Counted from the first letter of the stretch, positions 1 through 12,726 are shown. The stretch: DNA of 64,000 nt from Macrostomum hystrix (GCA_950097015.1 CATNEN010000006.1:186001-250000); one strand, 5' to 3'. A program made the numbers and translations. Notes: generated by a model not told the origin, from the letters alone.

Positions 1-692
1 GATTTTGCTTTTGAAAAAACCGAGGTGACGATTTAACAATCTGCGAAAACCGTAGGCTCAATAAAGAGAACCGATGGAAACGGACCGTCTTGTGAATAGT
101 TCAGCTTCGTCATTAGTTCAATAGCAGCCGGGGTGAGAAATTTTCTTTGCAAGGCGCCTATCGAACCAGCATTGAATAAACTCAAGGGATCTAGGTTGTA
201 CAGAAAAAGAGGATTTGACTGAATCGAGCCGCCAGCCCATTCAACGCGCACCCTCAGCTTCACATTCCTATTGGCCACTTCGTCGTATGGAATAGACGAA
301 ACGCCCATTTTTAGCTCGAATTTGCCCTCGACTGTGACACTCGACTGTACGGTAAACGGAATAGAACCTGGGCACCGAACCACGGACGAACCAGTGAGCT
401 GTGTGCTCAAATCAACCTCTTCAGACCGTCCGTCAAGCGGGCACTCGTACATTAGAATCGTTTTCAGAGGGCTACCGACGACACCGCTTACTGACACATT
501 GATATAGATGATCTTGTCCTTGGTCAGTATAGAAAGCACGCTGGACGATCCGGCTTCCCAGGTGTCGCTCCAGAACAGAAGCACCTTGTGGTTAGGAGAG
601 AAGTCGAAGCGAGGCATCCGCTGGGCCGCGACGCCGATGATGCAGCCGCTGCCAAGGCCGATTAGCAGAGCCAATAGCACAGAGGACCTCAT
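1..692 (-). pseudogene. IgR family copy D, 5' part, nonsense codon
   Basis: This is the most divergent of four related minus-strand receptor-like genes. The start ATG at 690-692 opens a hydrophobic signal peptide, followed by the family hallmark (MPRF, then a W-S/G-D-x-W-E-A-G motif). The ectodomain similarity to copies A and B is clear but low and runs over about 219 codons. The reading frame stops with TAA at 33-35. Beyond it the same frame aligns without gaps to the intact copies (for example FSKAK opposite FRHKL), and the stop sits opposite a Gln codon. A CAA-to-TAA nonsense change is therefore the simplest reading. The rest of the gene lies outside the window, so it could also be a short secreted variant. 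Confidence 0.6.
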
Positions 693-2174
693 AGCCTTAG
701 TTCAAGATTGGGTGAGGTTTTTTATTGCAAATGACTCCTGTGCACTTTACAGGTTCATTGTTATAAACACCTCGAATGGTTAGCAAAAAATATAAAAGAA
801 TATAAAATGAATTCCTTGCTGCTAGTGTGACTCCATCGCTATACATTCTATAGCAAATAGTTGTGCCACAACACAAAAGTATAAGTGAACAGAACTAAAT
901 AGTGAACAAAAAATATGAAAATTTTTACTCACAGGAAGACTAGTGTAGAATTTTTTGAAGAAATAAGGATAGAATGTCTGACTTATATTTTGACTTCGTC
1001 TTTTAACTTAAGATATTTTTTATTTGCTCGTATTCAGCGCTCGACTTTTGAAGTCAGTTATAAAAAGTGGTCTTTCTGGGTCGTGTCTTTCAGTTTTTTT
1101 TCCAAGCAATTAGCATTATTCCTTAAACTTGTTGTTTTACAAATACAAAATAGAAATAAAAATGCAACAGATTTTTTCATGGTACTGCATTCTTAATACC
1201 TTTTGTTCTAATTTCATCGAGTAAAACTAAAACCGGAAAATTCGTAATACGTTCGCTAGAGACAAGCAATGTTTGTAATTTTCATGGCTTTTGTAATGCA
1301 TGCTAAGTTGGCCGGTCCAACGACCTTATAGCCAAAACAATAGTGGCCCTTGATATCAACATCGCTTTGAACATTAACACATTGAAGGCTCAGCAGCCCC
1401 GATTAGATATTGCGTCACAGATGGCCGGAAACCAGTACTGCAGGTGCGAATAGAAATGTGGTGTATTTACCTCCTAATTTTTTCAGAGTCAATACAAGGA
1501 ACACTAGGAGTAGAAGTACGGGAAACACCTAGCTCACCTAGGCAGCATGTGGAGGAGCACCCGGTTATGTGAGAAATGTCTATGGAAGAATCTGTGTGAT
1601 CAGAAATGGCCATGCACATCTCCCTGAGTCAGCTCTGTTGAGAGAAATCAGGTAATCAAAAAACTTTTCGGTTAATTATAGGCATAGCGGAATGGGCTCA
1701 TGCTCTCGGTTGAGCCATTTCTCTATAGCTAAGGTGATCTCCCGCTGGCAGCTCTCAGGGTTGACACCATCCTTGGGTAGTTTGATCCACGAAATCATTG
1801 CCGAGGATCTTGTTGTGACCTGATCTGTTAAGTGCCACTAGGGTTTGCACGATTTTGAATCATTCTGACACCATTTTAGATGAGATTTTAGCGGCAGTCA
1901 GGGCCTAATGACGGCTTGGCTTTCGGAGTAATCATATTGGCCTAGTCATTGTATAACCTACGAGTACTAGCATTAAGACCAACTTAGCAGGAGTGAAGCT
2001 TTGTAAAATTCGTTGGAGCAACACGTTAGGTAAGTTAGCTCGAATATAAAAAAGAGCTGTAGATCTGATTTCAACAAAAGCGATCAACATTTTATTGTAA
2101 AATGTGAAAATTTCTAATCTCAGTATTTTTCGTATTTTCGAGGCGAAAGGCGGCTCCTAAACATTTTGAATAGG
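693..2174. other. AT-rich intergenic stretch
   Basis: Between copy D and the SINE fragment there is AT-rich sequence with only short ORFs that lack family features. No gene or RNA could be supported here. Confidence 0.5.
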
Positions 2175-2350
2175 AAATACACCTATAGCTCAGTTGGGCC
2201 AAATGTGCAGCCAATTGCACAGCCGCAGCAACTGCGCGGGCCCTAAAAAGGCTGCGCACAGCTGTTCAGTCTGTGGACTGGGGAGGCCGCGAAACCCACC
2301 CTAGTTAATGCTGAGACCCAATATGCAGCTGGCAGACTGCATAGCAGAGT
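2175..2350 (-). repeat. SINE-V fragment (3' body)
   Basis: This matches, in reverse orientation, the body of the tRNA-derived SINE at 12,421-12,726. Shared blocks are the GTGCAGCC segment, the TGTTCAGTC-(T/C)-(G/A)-TGGACTG block and the following CACCC segment. The tRNA-like head is missing, so this is a truncated copy. Confidence 0.65.
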
Positions 2351-2809
2351 TTCAGAGTTTAGCGACTTCCTGAAGGACACTGATTACTCGTATAAAAGTT
2401 TAGGAATCTGAAAGGAATAAATTAAAAACGTCACAGCGATAGCTACAGGCTGAAATAAGCACTGGAGAGAACGAGAGAAGGTTTCGCAGAAGAGAAATAA
2501 AATGACGTGCCCTAAGCCCCCGTTTCATTGCAGCGCAACGCCCATCAACAACAGCGGCTACACTGAGGGCGACGCCACGGCAGCACGGGAACTTGCAGGA
2601 CCTGGTTTAGAACCGGACCCGAGGAGAGAGCCGACGGAGTAGAATCGTCACCAGCTGTGCCTCGGCGAGCTGAGCAGCTTAAATAGGCTCGGAGCTCCTG
2701 GCAAGCACTAGGTTGATGTCTGACTCAATTGACATTAATAATTCGTTTCTTGGCCGATCTTTTGTGATCATTGCCGTAGCAGGACAGAAAGTCAGGTTGG
2801 ACGTTCAGC

Positions 2810-4425
2810 TTACCAGGAACATACTTGATGTCGAAGTCGTAGACAAAGAGTCTCTCGCGCCAGTGTTGAAGTCGAAGAGGCCGCTGGTAGGCTCCTCGCG
2901 CTTATAGCAGAGTGGTCAGACTTCCGGCCGTATAGCAGCAGGTGCCAGTGCTCGCAGCTCCAGACGCAGGCCAGAGCCTCCTTCTCTGTAGCGGAGTGAC
3001 GGCGCTCGGTGTCAGACAGAGCGTGCGAGGCGAAGGCGACTGGGCGCAGCTGACCGCACTCGTCGATTTGGGTCAGAGTAGCGTCCAAAGCGACGTCGCT
3101 GCTGTCACATGAGACAACTGATCCGTGGCTCAGATCGAAGAACTTTAGGCACGGAGCTGATGAGACGAGCCGCTTGACCTCGCTTAATGCAGCCTCGCAC
3201 TTCTTGTCTCAGTTCCAGAGCGTCTCCTTGCGCAGAAGTACCGTCAGCGGCTCGGCGACGTGCGAAAGGTTTTTGATGAAGAACTAGAAGAACTTGGCAA
3301 CGCCGAGAAAAGAGCGAGCACCGCCGTGTTTGCCGGTGCCTTGATTTTGGCCACGACTCGGCATGGGACTAAAGCGGCTGGATGTCGGCAGCACTGAATC
3401 GATGTCCGACGAATACGATCTCCGGAACCTTAAAGACACACTTCTTGAGGTTGATGGTCACTCGGTGCTGCAGCAGTTTGTCCAGGACTCGGAGAACGCG
3501 GTTGTAGTGCTCGGCTTCCATTGCCGCGTGTACTGCAATGTCGTACCTTCCAGGATCTTGCCGACGACTTTCTTGAAGGCCGCTGAAGCTGAGCTGATTA
3601 CAGGCCGGATTCGGTATGGAAGCAGGTCAGGTTCTTGGCCTCGTCGTGCAGCGGCAGTTGCAGTTACGACTGGTTGAGATCAATCCACGAGAACAACTTA
3701 GAGTTGGTAAACTTGGTAACTAGGTCGGCGAATGTCGGAAGTGACATCGAGTCTGGGACAATCGCCTTGTTGACACTGCGCAGGTCGACACAGAGACGAA
3801 GCTTCCCATCAGACTTCCTGGCGCAGGTGACATTGGATTGCCAATCGGGAACGTTGCCGCCAACCCACTCGACGATGCCTTCCTCCTCCCAGCACTGGAT
3901 CTCTACTCTTGGCGCACTGATTCTACACTCTTGGGTCAGGGCGAGCGGCAGCCGGCGCAACCGTTGGGCCACCGGCGATCATTGATCCTTACGTCGGCTT
4001 TCTTGTACTCGGCTTTCTTGCCCGACAGCGACGATGCTCTGCTGGCTGGATCTGTCCTCCTCGACACCTTGAACCTTCTTGCGGCCTGAGGCCGGTGCCG
4101 CGGCACTTTTCTTGCACACCTTGGCGAAGTGGTTGAGCCTGCCGCACTTCGTGCACGCCTTCCCTCGTGTCGCACAGCGCGGATCACTGCCTGTACAGTG
4201 GTCTGGCTTGCCGCAGTGCGAGCAGCAGAACTGAACCTGCTGACCCGCCTGGCGCTGCTTGGCTGCTGTCTTGCCAGTCAGCGATTTCTCGCTTTGGACC
4301 GCCAATTCCACCTGGTCTGCGATCTGGATTGCTCTACCCAGCGTGAGTTCTTTCACCAGGAGGAGTCGTTCGCGCACCTTTACTAATTGTGTCGCTTCGC
4401 TCCACCCTTTCCTTGCCCGATGCAC
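2810..4425 (-). mobile_element. Degenerate LTR retrotransposon (gag knuckle, RT, RNase H)
   Basis: Reading the minus strand from right to left there are three broken pieces in gag-pol order. The first (3,979-4,425) is a Gag-type fragment with two zinc-knuckle-like clusters (CSHCGKPDH and CTKCGRLNHFAKVC). The second (3,664-3,972) is the start of a reverse transcriptase with KLRLCVDLRSVNKAIV. The third (2,810-3,088) is an RNase H segment with RPVAFASHAL and EKEALACVW. Frames change and stops intervene, and no protease or integrase was seen. The arrangement is that of a Ty3/gypsy-like element and this copy is dead. It is a different lineage from the element at 23.8-31.8 kb. Confidence 0.75.
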
Positions 4426-7164
4426 GTTCGTTCATCACTTTAAGATGTGCGCCGCCTTGCACCACAGAAATGCACGTTTTCGGACCTTGAAGGTTGCCAT
4501 TCCAACAGGAAGTATTACCCCCAGGAGAGTATTACCCGAAAGGGATTTCTAGCGAATCAACAGCCGGCGTTACGCGGGTGTCTGGGGTGTCCCCCGGATT
4601 GGTTTGGCGGGGGTCCTGACGGTGTCCCGACGGATTGGTAGCCAGAGGGTCCGGCGGGTGGAGTAGTGGGTTCGAAGCCCCGAGGAGAGGATCACTCGAA
4701 TAGGGTTTTTATCGTGACGAAACATTATTTGAACAAATATATTCAAGAGAGAGCCTTAGGCTTTACATATTGTACGATTATCTCAGCTTGGCTGTATTAT
4801 CAGTTTTATTCGTTGTGTCCAATCGGCGCTCGCTGATTGGGTGTAAGCACCCACCCCAGGCCCCACCCCACCGCCTTGAGCTGCGTTGTGTTTTTCAGCC
4901 GGTGCCCGTGTACTGCCCAGCCTTGTCGCTTCGCGCTGCGTAATTTGAAAACTTTTCTTTTTCGTTGCTTCCTTTTTCTTGCTTTAGCCTTTTTGTGTGC
5001 ATTTTGAATGCTTTCTTCGAAACGTTTTATGTGCAAATATATTGTATGTGGGCCATAGACGGTGCCCTCCCCTCGTTCGCTTTCTGCTGTGTCGCAACTG
5101 TTGTCTGCCTTCGTGCCTGGGAGTGTGGCGTTTACATTCCACAAATGAAGACTTAACATTCAACTGGCTTTTCTCCCTTCGAACCCCCTCCGAAGGTCTA
5201 ACAACGGATTTCGGATTTCGCGACGGATTTCCAATATTTTAGTTAGGCATAAGAAAACTGGTATTCAGGGATGCAAGTGTCATGCTGTAATTTGCATTCT
5301 TGAATGAACGATGGAAGAATTATTAGATACTATATGCTGCGAAAACTGTTTTCAGAGGCCAAAAACAATCGAAAAACTGGTCAGCTCGACTATGCGTCTG
5401 CCCCCTTTGCTTATCTGCACAATGGCGCCTTTCATTCTGAGCGTGGACGACATCCTACTAACAGTAGTAGCGCTCGCATATATAGAACTTATTTCCAATC
5501 GAACCACGTCATGGTGATTTGTGCAGTACAGCCAAAAGAGGGACAAGGAAGTCCTCGTTCCAAACCAGCACTCACTGGCAATAGTGGTGCACAGCCTGAT
5601 TGACTGTTTACACGCTTGATTGCTTTGATTGTATTGGGAAATTTAAGATCCAAACATTTTGTTTTGTTAGCGCTCATTTGCTGAAATACCTCTATAATTC
5701 AGTTTTGCTGTAGCAAAACGTCGTTCTTCAACCCTCCATTGTAAAATAGTTATCTCTGAATCTCAGAAAATAAGACTCGAAATTTGAAAGGAAGAAAGCA
5801 GGATATTTATCTGATCTTTAGCTCCATTGAAAGTGACTACATTTTTAAAGTAAATTTATTCAAAAATATCTTGTCTATCAGCATGACTTGTTTACACGTT
5901 GGATATTTACCATTGATATGAAACATGCTTTTAGATAGTGAACAGCGATCATATAAACAAGGACCAAGCAGATTTCGTCAAGCTACATTCTTATGAGACA
6001 GCGACAATAAACGCATCTGCAGGTATTTTCCTTGAACCAAGAAATTCCTGGGAATTCAATATACCATTTTACATTTTCTTTTTAAATTCGAGCGCAAATT
6101 GGAAGACACTTGCCAATTATATTAACCAACGCTTCTACTTTTGTCTATGGTAAAAGCAACGTTTAGGCCCCGACAGAGCCATAGAATTTAAGACGTTGAA
6201 CAATGAACAAAAGCATGGGGCCAAAGACTGTCACTTTTTGTATTAAATGCCTCAGAGTTTAAAATCTGATTGCAATTGCTTGAGTCATTACTTCTCCACG
6301 TTCATGGCTTAGACCGTTGACAATAGTCGAAGGATTAATTGAATATTGTTGGCCGTGTCCAAAATGTAAGGCTTCGTGTCCTGAATAGCAGTTTCTTATA
6401 AAATTAGTAATTGCAACGAATAACAACGTATAAGCATTGATAGTTCGATCCAAACACAATTTTTTTTCAGTATTGATGCATATCGACCTTGAATATTTAT
6501 CGGAAGACAACCTCATCGAAAGAATACGTAAAACAGAGCTTCTGATCACGACCGCGGAGGTTGTGTTACTATATATCGCGAAACTTTACCAGAGTATCAG
6601 AAAGTATTTGAAAACACGACATAAAAATATAATGCTTGAGCAATAAAGTTGAGTCTAAAAAAATTAAGAGCAAGGAAAATCGGCTACCAATAGTAGGTGA
6701 TGTTTTTTCAGCATAAAAAAGCTGATTCACACGCAACCGCAATATAAAGTGATATCTCCGAGATTAATATTTTGGTTTTCTAAAGTATCGTAGAAATCAT
6801 GAACCCAGCATTAGGAACTTAGGACACATGCAGCTGAATAAAAACATTGAACGTCATCTACTTTAAATTGCCATTCATTGGAAGCCATACGGAACGGTGA
6901 AACTTTTTATGTCACACACTTTTGTTGACATGCGAATCACTACTCAGTGCAATGTACGTCCACAGTCGGAAGGTTTCTGTAAGCAAAATTGCAGTACTAA
7001 AAACGTGAATCTTTTCTTATACTGCTTCGACTTCGAAAGAAACTAAACTTTTCGATGAAAAGCACCAGCACCACAAGCAAAGATATTGATTGTTAAGGAT
7101 ACTAAGGCCTTAAAAAGTCCCCCAGTCAGACCAATTTAGCAAAAATTGAGATGTACTAAAGTCT
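4426..7164. other. Non-coding stretch, partly retrotransposon-derived
   Basis: No convincing gene is present. The first few hundred bases may be LTR or leader of the retrotransposon to the left. Around 4,641-4,693 there is a weak Pol III-like arrangement: an A-box-like TAGCCAGAGGG, a B-box-like GGTTCGAAGCC and then a T run. This could be a decayed tRNA-derived repeat. ORFs of 60-117 codons here have no recognisable features. Confidence 0.4.
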
Positions 7165-9769
7165 CATCGAACTAGAAGCTTATCAAAGTTATCAGAGTTA
7201 TCAAAGGCTGTGGGCTACATTGCAATGTCCCGTTCACCGACCGGCTCAGCGTATGAGGCCCGCTCCGACTGGCGAACGTACTCCTTGAACTCCTCCTCCA
7301 TGGCTTCGGCATTCGGATTGTGCCCCTGCTCGAGCTCCTTCTCCTCCAGGTGGTACGTCTTTGCCGGAGGTCTGTTCGCGAAATATACCACAAGAACCAG
7401 TAGCAAAATTATTACTAAAACACAAACGACAATCACAACTATCATCATTTTCATGCTGGCGTCGGACAAAGGTGATTCGGGGCTTTTGAAGTCTAGGTTG
7501 ACAGAAAGGAAGCTCAGACTGCCAGATGTGTCAAAGTCGGTCGAATAAAAGCACATTGGGTCAGCACGACAGTCCTTTGAACCCAGAGCGACGACCGGAG
7601 CTCCATATCGACTCTTCAACATGTTGACGTTGCCCATGTCAGCTGCATTCTTGTAACGGAAGTTGAACACGGGCGTCAGGCTGCTTCGCTTCTGCAGCTC
7701 AGTGCGCACATCTTCTCGAGTGATGGGAAGTATTTGGTACGTGATGCTCGTGCCGTTCGACCTGATCACAGAAACAGTTTCGTTCATCAGAATCCTGACG
7801 TCAGTGAGCAGGAAGTTGTCAATACGAAGAAACAGGTCCACATCGACCCCGATGTAAGATAGGTGTGCAGAGAACTCCGGGCTCAAAGCAAACTGGAATG
7901 ACGCGCCGTTACCAAGGTTGCACTTTTGAGTCACACAGTCATTGCTCGGATTCAGCACAAAGCTGTCCTTCGTTGGACGAGGGACGAACACGACGTCACC
8001 ACCAGTCTGGGCAGCATAGCTAGACATGCCCAGCTCCTTGGCATCAGCACTGGGCACACTGGCGTTGCACAAGAATCTGTGAGTAAAGTTCGTGCCGAAC
8101 GAAGCCTGTTGCGGAGGAACGCTTTCGATTGAAACATTCATCAGCTGAAATCCTGATCCCGCTGCTGGATAGCTGATGCCGACGGCTGAGCTTCCACTAC
8201 GGCTAACACGCAAGTTGAAGGCCGCTAGATTCTGCTCGGCCCAATTCACGACACCGCCGGAGACGGATGGTAAATAGAATTTCGGATCCAACGACACTGA
8301 AGATCTCAGTCCGGAGAAACTCACGCCACAACTGTAGGACAAGCTCTCACCTTGCATGGCAAATACCTTCGGAGGCAATGTGCCACTATGGCCTCCGATA
8401 GTGGTCGCGAATGTCGGCATGGACACGACAGATACGTAGAATGTAAAGCTGACACTTGCAGCCATTTCAGCTGTGCACCTGTACTCACCAGCCTGAATTG
8501 ACGAGACATCTTTTGAAAACTCGATGATGTTTGATGTTTTTGAGATCCGGACACCTTGTGTTCCGAAATCACTCCAGTCGAATGATCTAGATGGTATGAG
8601 TAGCTGACCGTTGCGATAAAAAGTAAACACTGTTGTCGGGTCATCGCAAATGATTGGGCATACCAACTGGGAACTGTCCATTCCAGAGTAGATGGTAACA
8701 TTTTCTTGAGTTCCACGCACCAACGTGCATGTTGAGCTCAGACGTTTATCGGGACACGTTGTGTAGGAAAAGTCTGTGCTCGGAATTATACTTCGAACCT
8801 CGCTGATCTTTGAGTAGGGCACCACTTCGCCAGAAAAGGACACGGATAAACATATTGCAATTCGAGAAGGGTTGTTCCACTGACTGTAGGATTGAGCAAC
8901 CGACTTGTACAACTGGCACCTTGCATACCAAAGAATGCCAGTGGTTCTATCAAGAAACATTGTCTTCATTCTCTCCATTCCAAAACCCGGAATTTTAGAA
9001 TCATATGTCGTAAAAAGGAAGCTTCTGTCGTTCTGGACACTAGAGCAGCCACTCGGGTCAAAGAACAAAATGGCTCCCATATTGAGCTTGTGTCTGAAGA
9101 AACTTGGCGCTGATTGCAGAGCACTCACGAGTCGGTTGTCCAGAAATGTAAAATTGTGAAAGTCACCTGTTCCGAGATTCATCCGAGTCATCAGCTGGAT
9201 AGACGGCTCAGTGAGAAAATGACGCTGATATCCTGCTGGTGTTGACGAATCTTGGTGAAAATCGCTGATTGGATCCAAGTTCCAAATAGACAGAGTGTTT
9301 GACATGAGAACTCCGCCACCGGCATACTCTACCCTGGCTGTAATAATCACCTTGGATGAAAACACTTCAGAGAATGGCACTGAAGAAGTCCCCATTCTAA
9401 GCTCGAATTCGTCAGTGCTGTTTACGTACCGTAGTTTCAATGAAAATTTATATTTTTTAACGTGTAGTCTGTTGTAGAATTGTTCAGTGAGTCTAGCTTA
9501 ACTGGTTCGTAAGAATGGCTTTGACAATTTAGGAGCAGAGTGCGTTTGAGTTCGGATCGATTGGCCACACCATCGACTTGCACTTTAAGGAAGATTTTTT
9601 CATCTTTTTCATATTTTTTCAGTAGACCAGTCGAAGTTTGTGTCCCCGCTTCCCAGACATCACCCCAGTTCAGAAGCAGCTTCGATGTCTGAGAATAAAC
9701 GAACCGAGGCATTTTTCCGGCTGATGCCGTACAAGACAGTATCAAAATTAGTACAAAAGCCAGCTCCAT
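7165..9769 (-). pseudogene. IgR family copy C, mosaic with frameshift and early stop
   Basis: The start ATG (9,767-9,769) opens a signal peptide and an N-terminal 110 residues that are clearly divergent from copies A and B. From about 9,430 leftwards the copy becomes almost identical to copy A. This covers the Ig-like segment, the Cys-containing domain, the TM helix and most of the tail. Between the two parts the frame shifts by one base in a run of four A (plus strand, 9,443-9,446). One more T on the coding strand would restore the frame, so an assembly error is possible. At 7,215-7,217 a TAG replaces a His codon, which removes the last residues. The splice donor found at the end of copies A and B is destroyed (GATGAGA instead of GGTGAGT). 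No terminal exon was found. A good 3' splice acceptor lies 14-15 nt before the ATG. Confidence 0.75.
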
Positions 9770-10899
9770 TTACTCACATGCGATCTGGAAAAGTATTGTT
9801 TGTTATGCTTTACAAAGGTGTTTATAAGTTTACAACAACCTATTAGTAAAGATATAATGCTATTGAGCCTTGCTATTAGCAAGTGGGTTGGGGTCCCAGC
9901 TTCAGAAGAGGCACACAAAGAAATGTGTGAATGTAATGACAAAATATATATTGTGGATTGTGGATCAGTTTCAAACTAAAGAAATAATCTTTTTGATCAG
10001 GATCAGTGCAAAATAAAAAACTTACGAAAATCCTCGATTTTTAAGTCGGTTCAGCAGAGTCCGAGTAATCAATTGTAGTGCACCTCGAAAAAAACTAATC
10101 AATGCTTTATTATTTTTATATACGAGTTGTTCACGCGTTATCTATTAGTATCTGAATGTGTAGATAAATGTTAACACTGTTGGAAATGAAATTGTAATCT
10201 AATTTGAAGTGTTCTTAATTTAACACTGAGCATCACAATTAAAAACTTTCTTGTTTTACTGAAGTCCCATTATGAAAAACAAATCCGGAGAAAATGCTCG
10301 GTTATTCTATTCAAATTTCGACTTTTAACTGAGTCTAATTTGAAATGGGGCCGATTTTTGTCACGCAATTTAGTTTTTATTGTTACTTTCAGTGGAAAAA
10401 ATACATTTCACCAAAATAATTTTGTACCTAATGGTCGACTATCAACAGCACACTATTTTCGTTGTGAGAAGGTAATTTAGAGCGCTCGCTTCTCCTTACC
10501 GACACACCTTCCCCTTTGACTGGCGCAACTTTGAGACCTTCTCGATTCCGAAGCCAGTCTAGACAACCAAAAATGCATCACTTTGGAATTAGTGATAGGC
10601 TAAGGTGCTCAATTGTATCTGGAGGAGTCATCTGCAAGTCGATGCTGCTCGGTGTGCAGAGCAGTTTCAGCCCTGGTGGTGACATTTCAAAAATGCCAAA
10701 TTCGAGCAGATTGACACCGCCTGCAGTATAACTGAGTCCTGCCTGACGAGTCACAAGTTCATGAAAATTGCGATTTTCGCAAAGCAGTTTGATGTGGCAT
10801 TCGTTCTGCGATCAGCTAGCTCCTCTTCTACATGGCACTTACACTCGTAAGAAAGCGCTGTACTTATAGTAATAAACGTTAAGGCCAAGTTCGCGAATA
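9770..10899. other. Intergenic, nothing recognised
   Basis: This is AT-rich sequence upstream of copy C. It does not match the upstream flanks of copies A and B. Short ORFs only. Confidence 0.5.
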
Positions 10900-11400
10900 T
10901 GCCTTGCTGCGTCAGAAAAAAGCATGTCGATGTAGCGGGTCGACCGTCCCTTTCCGCGCTTTTGCGGTCCCTGTGGAGTCCACAGCAGCAGTCCTGCAGT
11001 GGCTCAGGGCAGTGCAGTGGGCTTCAGCTCTGATGACGTTCCAAGCCAGCCCTAGGCGCCGCTGCCTCAACAGGTCGGAAGGCCGCGTCAGTCGCGCTCA
11101 CTTGTACAATGAGTTGGTACAATGAGTTTGGTTGAGTTTGGCGCCCGCCGCAGCCCATGGCCGCATGCGCCACGTTGAGTTGCCCACCAAGCTCACCTCG
11201 GTCTGCGTCCATATTTTCGTATTGTGAAATAGCATGGTCTCAAAGACCGCCTGGAAAAGCTGCGATCTGCCGCTCTCTGTCAGTGCATCTGAGAATAGCA
11301 CCGTCCGAACTGATCGAAAAGGGGACACAGGCCTTGGCGCGCACCGTTTTGCCAAAACCGTTTCGCCTTTTTCGCCCATGTCCAGTACTAGTATGCCGAG
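10900..11400 (-). mobile_element. Non-LTR retrotransposon C-terminal fragment
   Basis: The minus-strand translation gives RSQLFQAVFETMLFHNTKIW, which is homologous to RSQLFQAVVETALLYNAETW in the plus-strand fragment at 12.8-13.4 kb. Further pieces (LYQ, DAAF, AAAP) appear in shifted frames. This region follows the reverse transcriptase in some non-LTR families. It is decayed, frameshifted and has no tail. Confidence 0.6.
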
Positions 11401-11644
11401 GTAAATAAACAGGCGGCACCGATCGTTAGCGGGGTCAGGTAGCCACTGTCGTCTTGAAGCAGAATCTTGGCAGGCCAATCCAGCGTCACAGCACGCGCTA
11501 GCATTTTGTATTTTATAGTGCAAGACGACTCGAAGGAGAAGGGTTACAGAAACACACTTGCAAAGAATACTACAGAGATGACACTGAGAAGATACCAAAT
11601 GTTCCGAGACCAAAAGTATAGACAAAGTAGATACCAAAATTGGG

Positions 11645-11993
11645 CTAGCTTGTCCAGTGTTGGTCTAGCTGGTCCAGTGTTGGTCTAGCTGGTCCAGTGT
11701 TCGCCTAGCTGGTCCAGTGTTGGTCTAGGTGGTCCAGTGCTGGTCTAGGTGGTCCAGTGCTGGTCTAGGTGGTCCAGTGTTGTTCTAGGTGGTCCAGTGC
11801 TGGTCTAGGTGGTCCAGTGCTGGTCTAGGTGGTCCAGTGTTGGTCTAGGTGGTCCAGTGCTGGTCTAGCTGGTCCAGTGTTGGTCTAGGTGGTCCAGTGT
11901 TGGTCTAGCTGGTCCAGTGTTGGTCTAGGTGGTCCAGTGTTCGCCTAGCTGGTCCAGTGTTGGTCTAGCTGGTCCAGTGTTGGTCTAGCTGGT
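11645..11993. repeat. 20-bp minisatellite, about 17 copies
   Basis: There are about 17.5 head-to-tail copies of the unit TGGTCTAGSTGGTCCAGTGY. The main variable sites are AGCT/AGGT and GTGT/GTGC, and a rarer variant has TTCGCCTAG. Copies are 85-100% alike by eye. The array encodes no supported protein. Confidence 0.95.
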
Positions 11994-12420
11994 AAATGAT
12001 GGTGTTCGCTCCTCTGGCATCTGCCACCCAGCCTCTGTACATCGGGGCATTTTCGAGTTGCCACAGGCAGGTCATCGGTGGTTGCAGAAAGCTGATGACC
12101 CCATCAGCAGGGTTGAGCAAAGAAGCGCGATTCTTGTGACCAGAGGGAGGGAGATAATAGCTGATAGATAATAGACAACTCACCCACACCCAATCTAAAG
12201 CGAAGCGAGTTCAGATTTCATAACAGTAAACATCAAACAAGACTGTGGGGGTAACACATCCAATCACAAAGGGATGTGTATTTTTTTTATTAAAAACCCT
12301 GTTATTGATCGTTTTTTAGAGTAAACAAATATTTAGCAAAAATTGATGAAATTCTCTACATCAAAGCACAAGTAGAACCCATAGTAACTTTAATTTTCCT
12401 ATTTTTTTTGTTTTTACAAC

Positions 12421-12726
12421 GGATTGTAGCCTAGTGGTTAGAGCGTCGGACTCACAACTTGAAGGCCGTGGGTTCGATTCCCGACTCCACTGGAACAAAT
12501 TGTGTCCATTAGCAAGACACGATACTCTACATTGCTTCAGTTCACCTAGCTGTCAAGTGGTTACAAGCATTTGCTGGGGTAATTGAGGGTGAGAATGGCG
12601 TCCCCCCCGTCCACGGACTGAACAGCCGTACGCAGCATTCAGATGCGCCGAGCGATAGCTGCGGCTGTGCTGTCGGCTGCACATCTGGCCCAAGTAGGGC
12701 AGGTGTAATCAATTATTATTATTATT
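12421..12726 (+). repeat. SINE-V, near full length (tRNA-derived)
   Basis: The tRNA-like head has an A box (TAGCCTAGTGGTTAGAGCG) and a perfect Pol III B box (GGTTCGATTCC at 12,471-12,481). The predicted anticodon loop CTCACAA would read CAC, suggesting a tRNA-Val origin, tentatively. The body follows with CAAGACAC, TCACCTAGCTGT, GGACTGAACAGC and GCGGCTGTGCTG blocks, and then an (ATT)n tail. Copies or fragments also lie at 13.4, 34.8 and 56.7 kb and elsewhere. It is a mobile repeat and not a working tRNA gene. Confidence 0.9.

Noticed and set aside
4806-5159. 117-aa basic minus-strand ORF
   Set aside because: The basic stretch comes from a biased T/C-rich region. No start context, splice logic or family match.
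12421-12495. tRNA gene (A and B boxes present), also at 13,403, 34,756, 44,313 and 56,930
   Set aside because: Each is followed by the same non-tRNA body and (ATT)n tail, and the cloverleaf 3' half is not kept. These are SINE heads.
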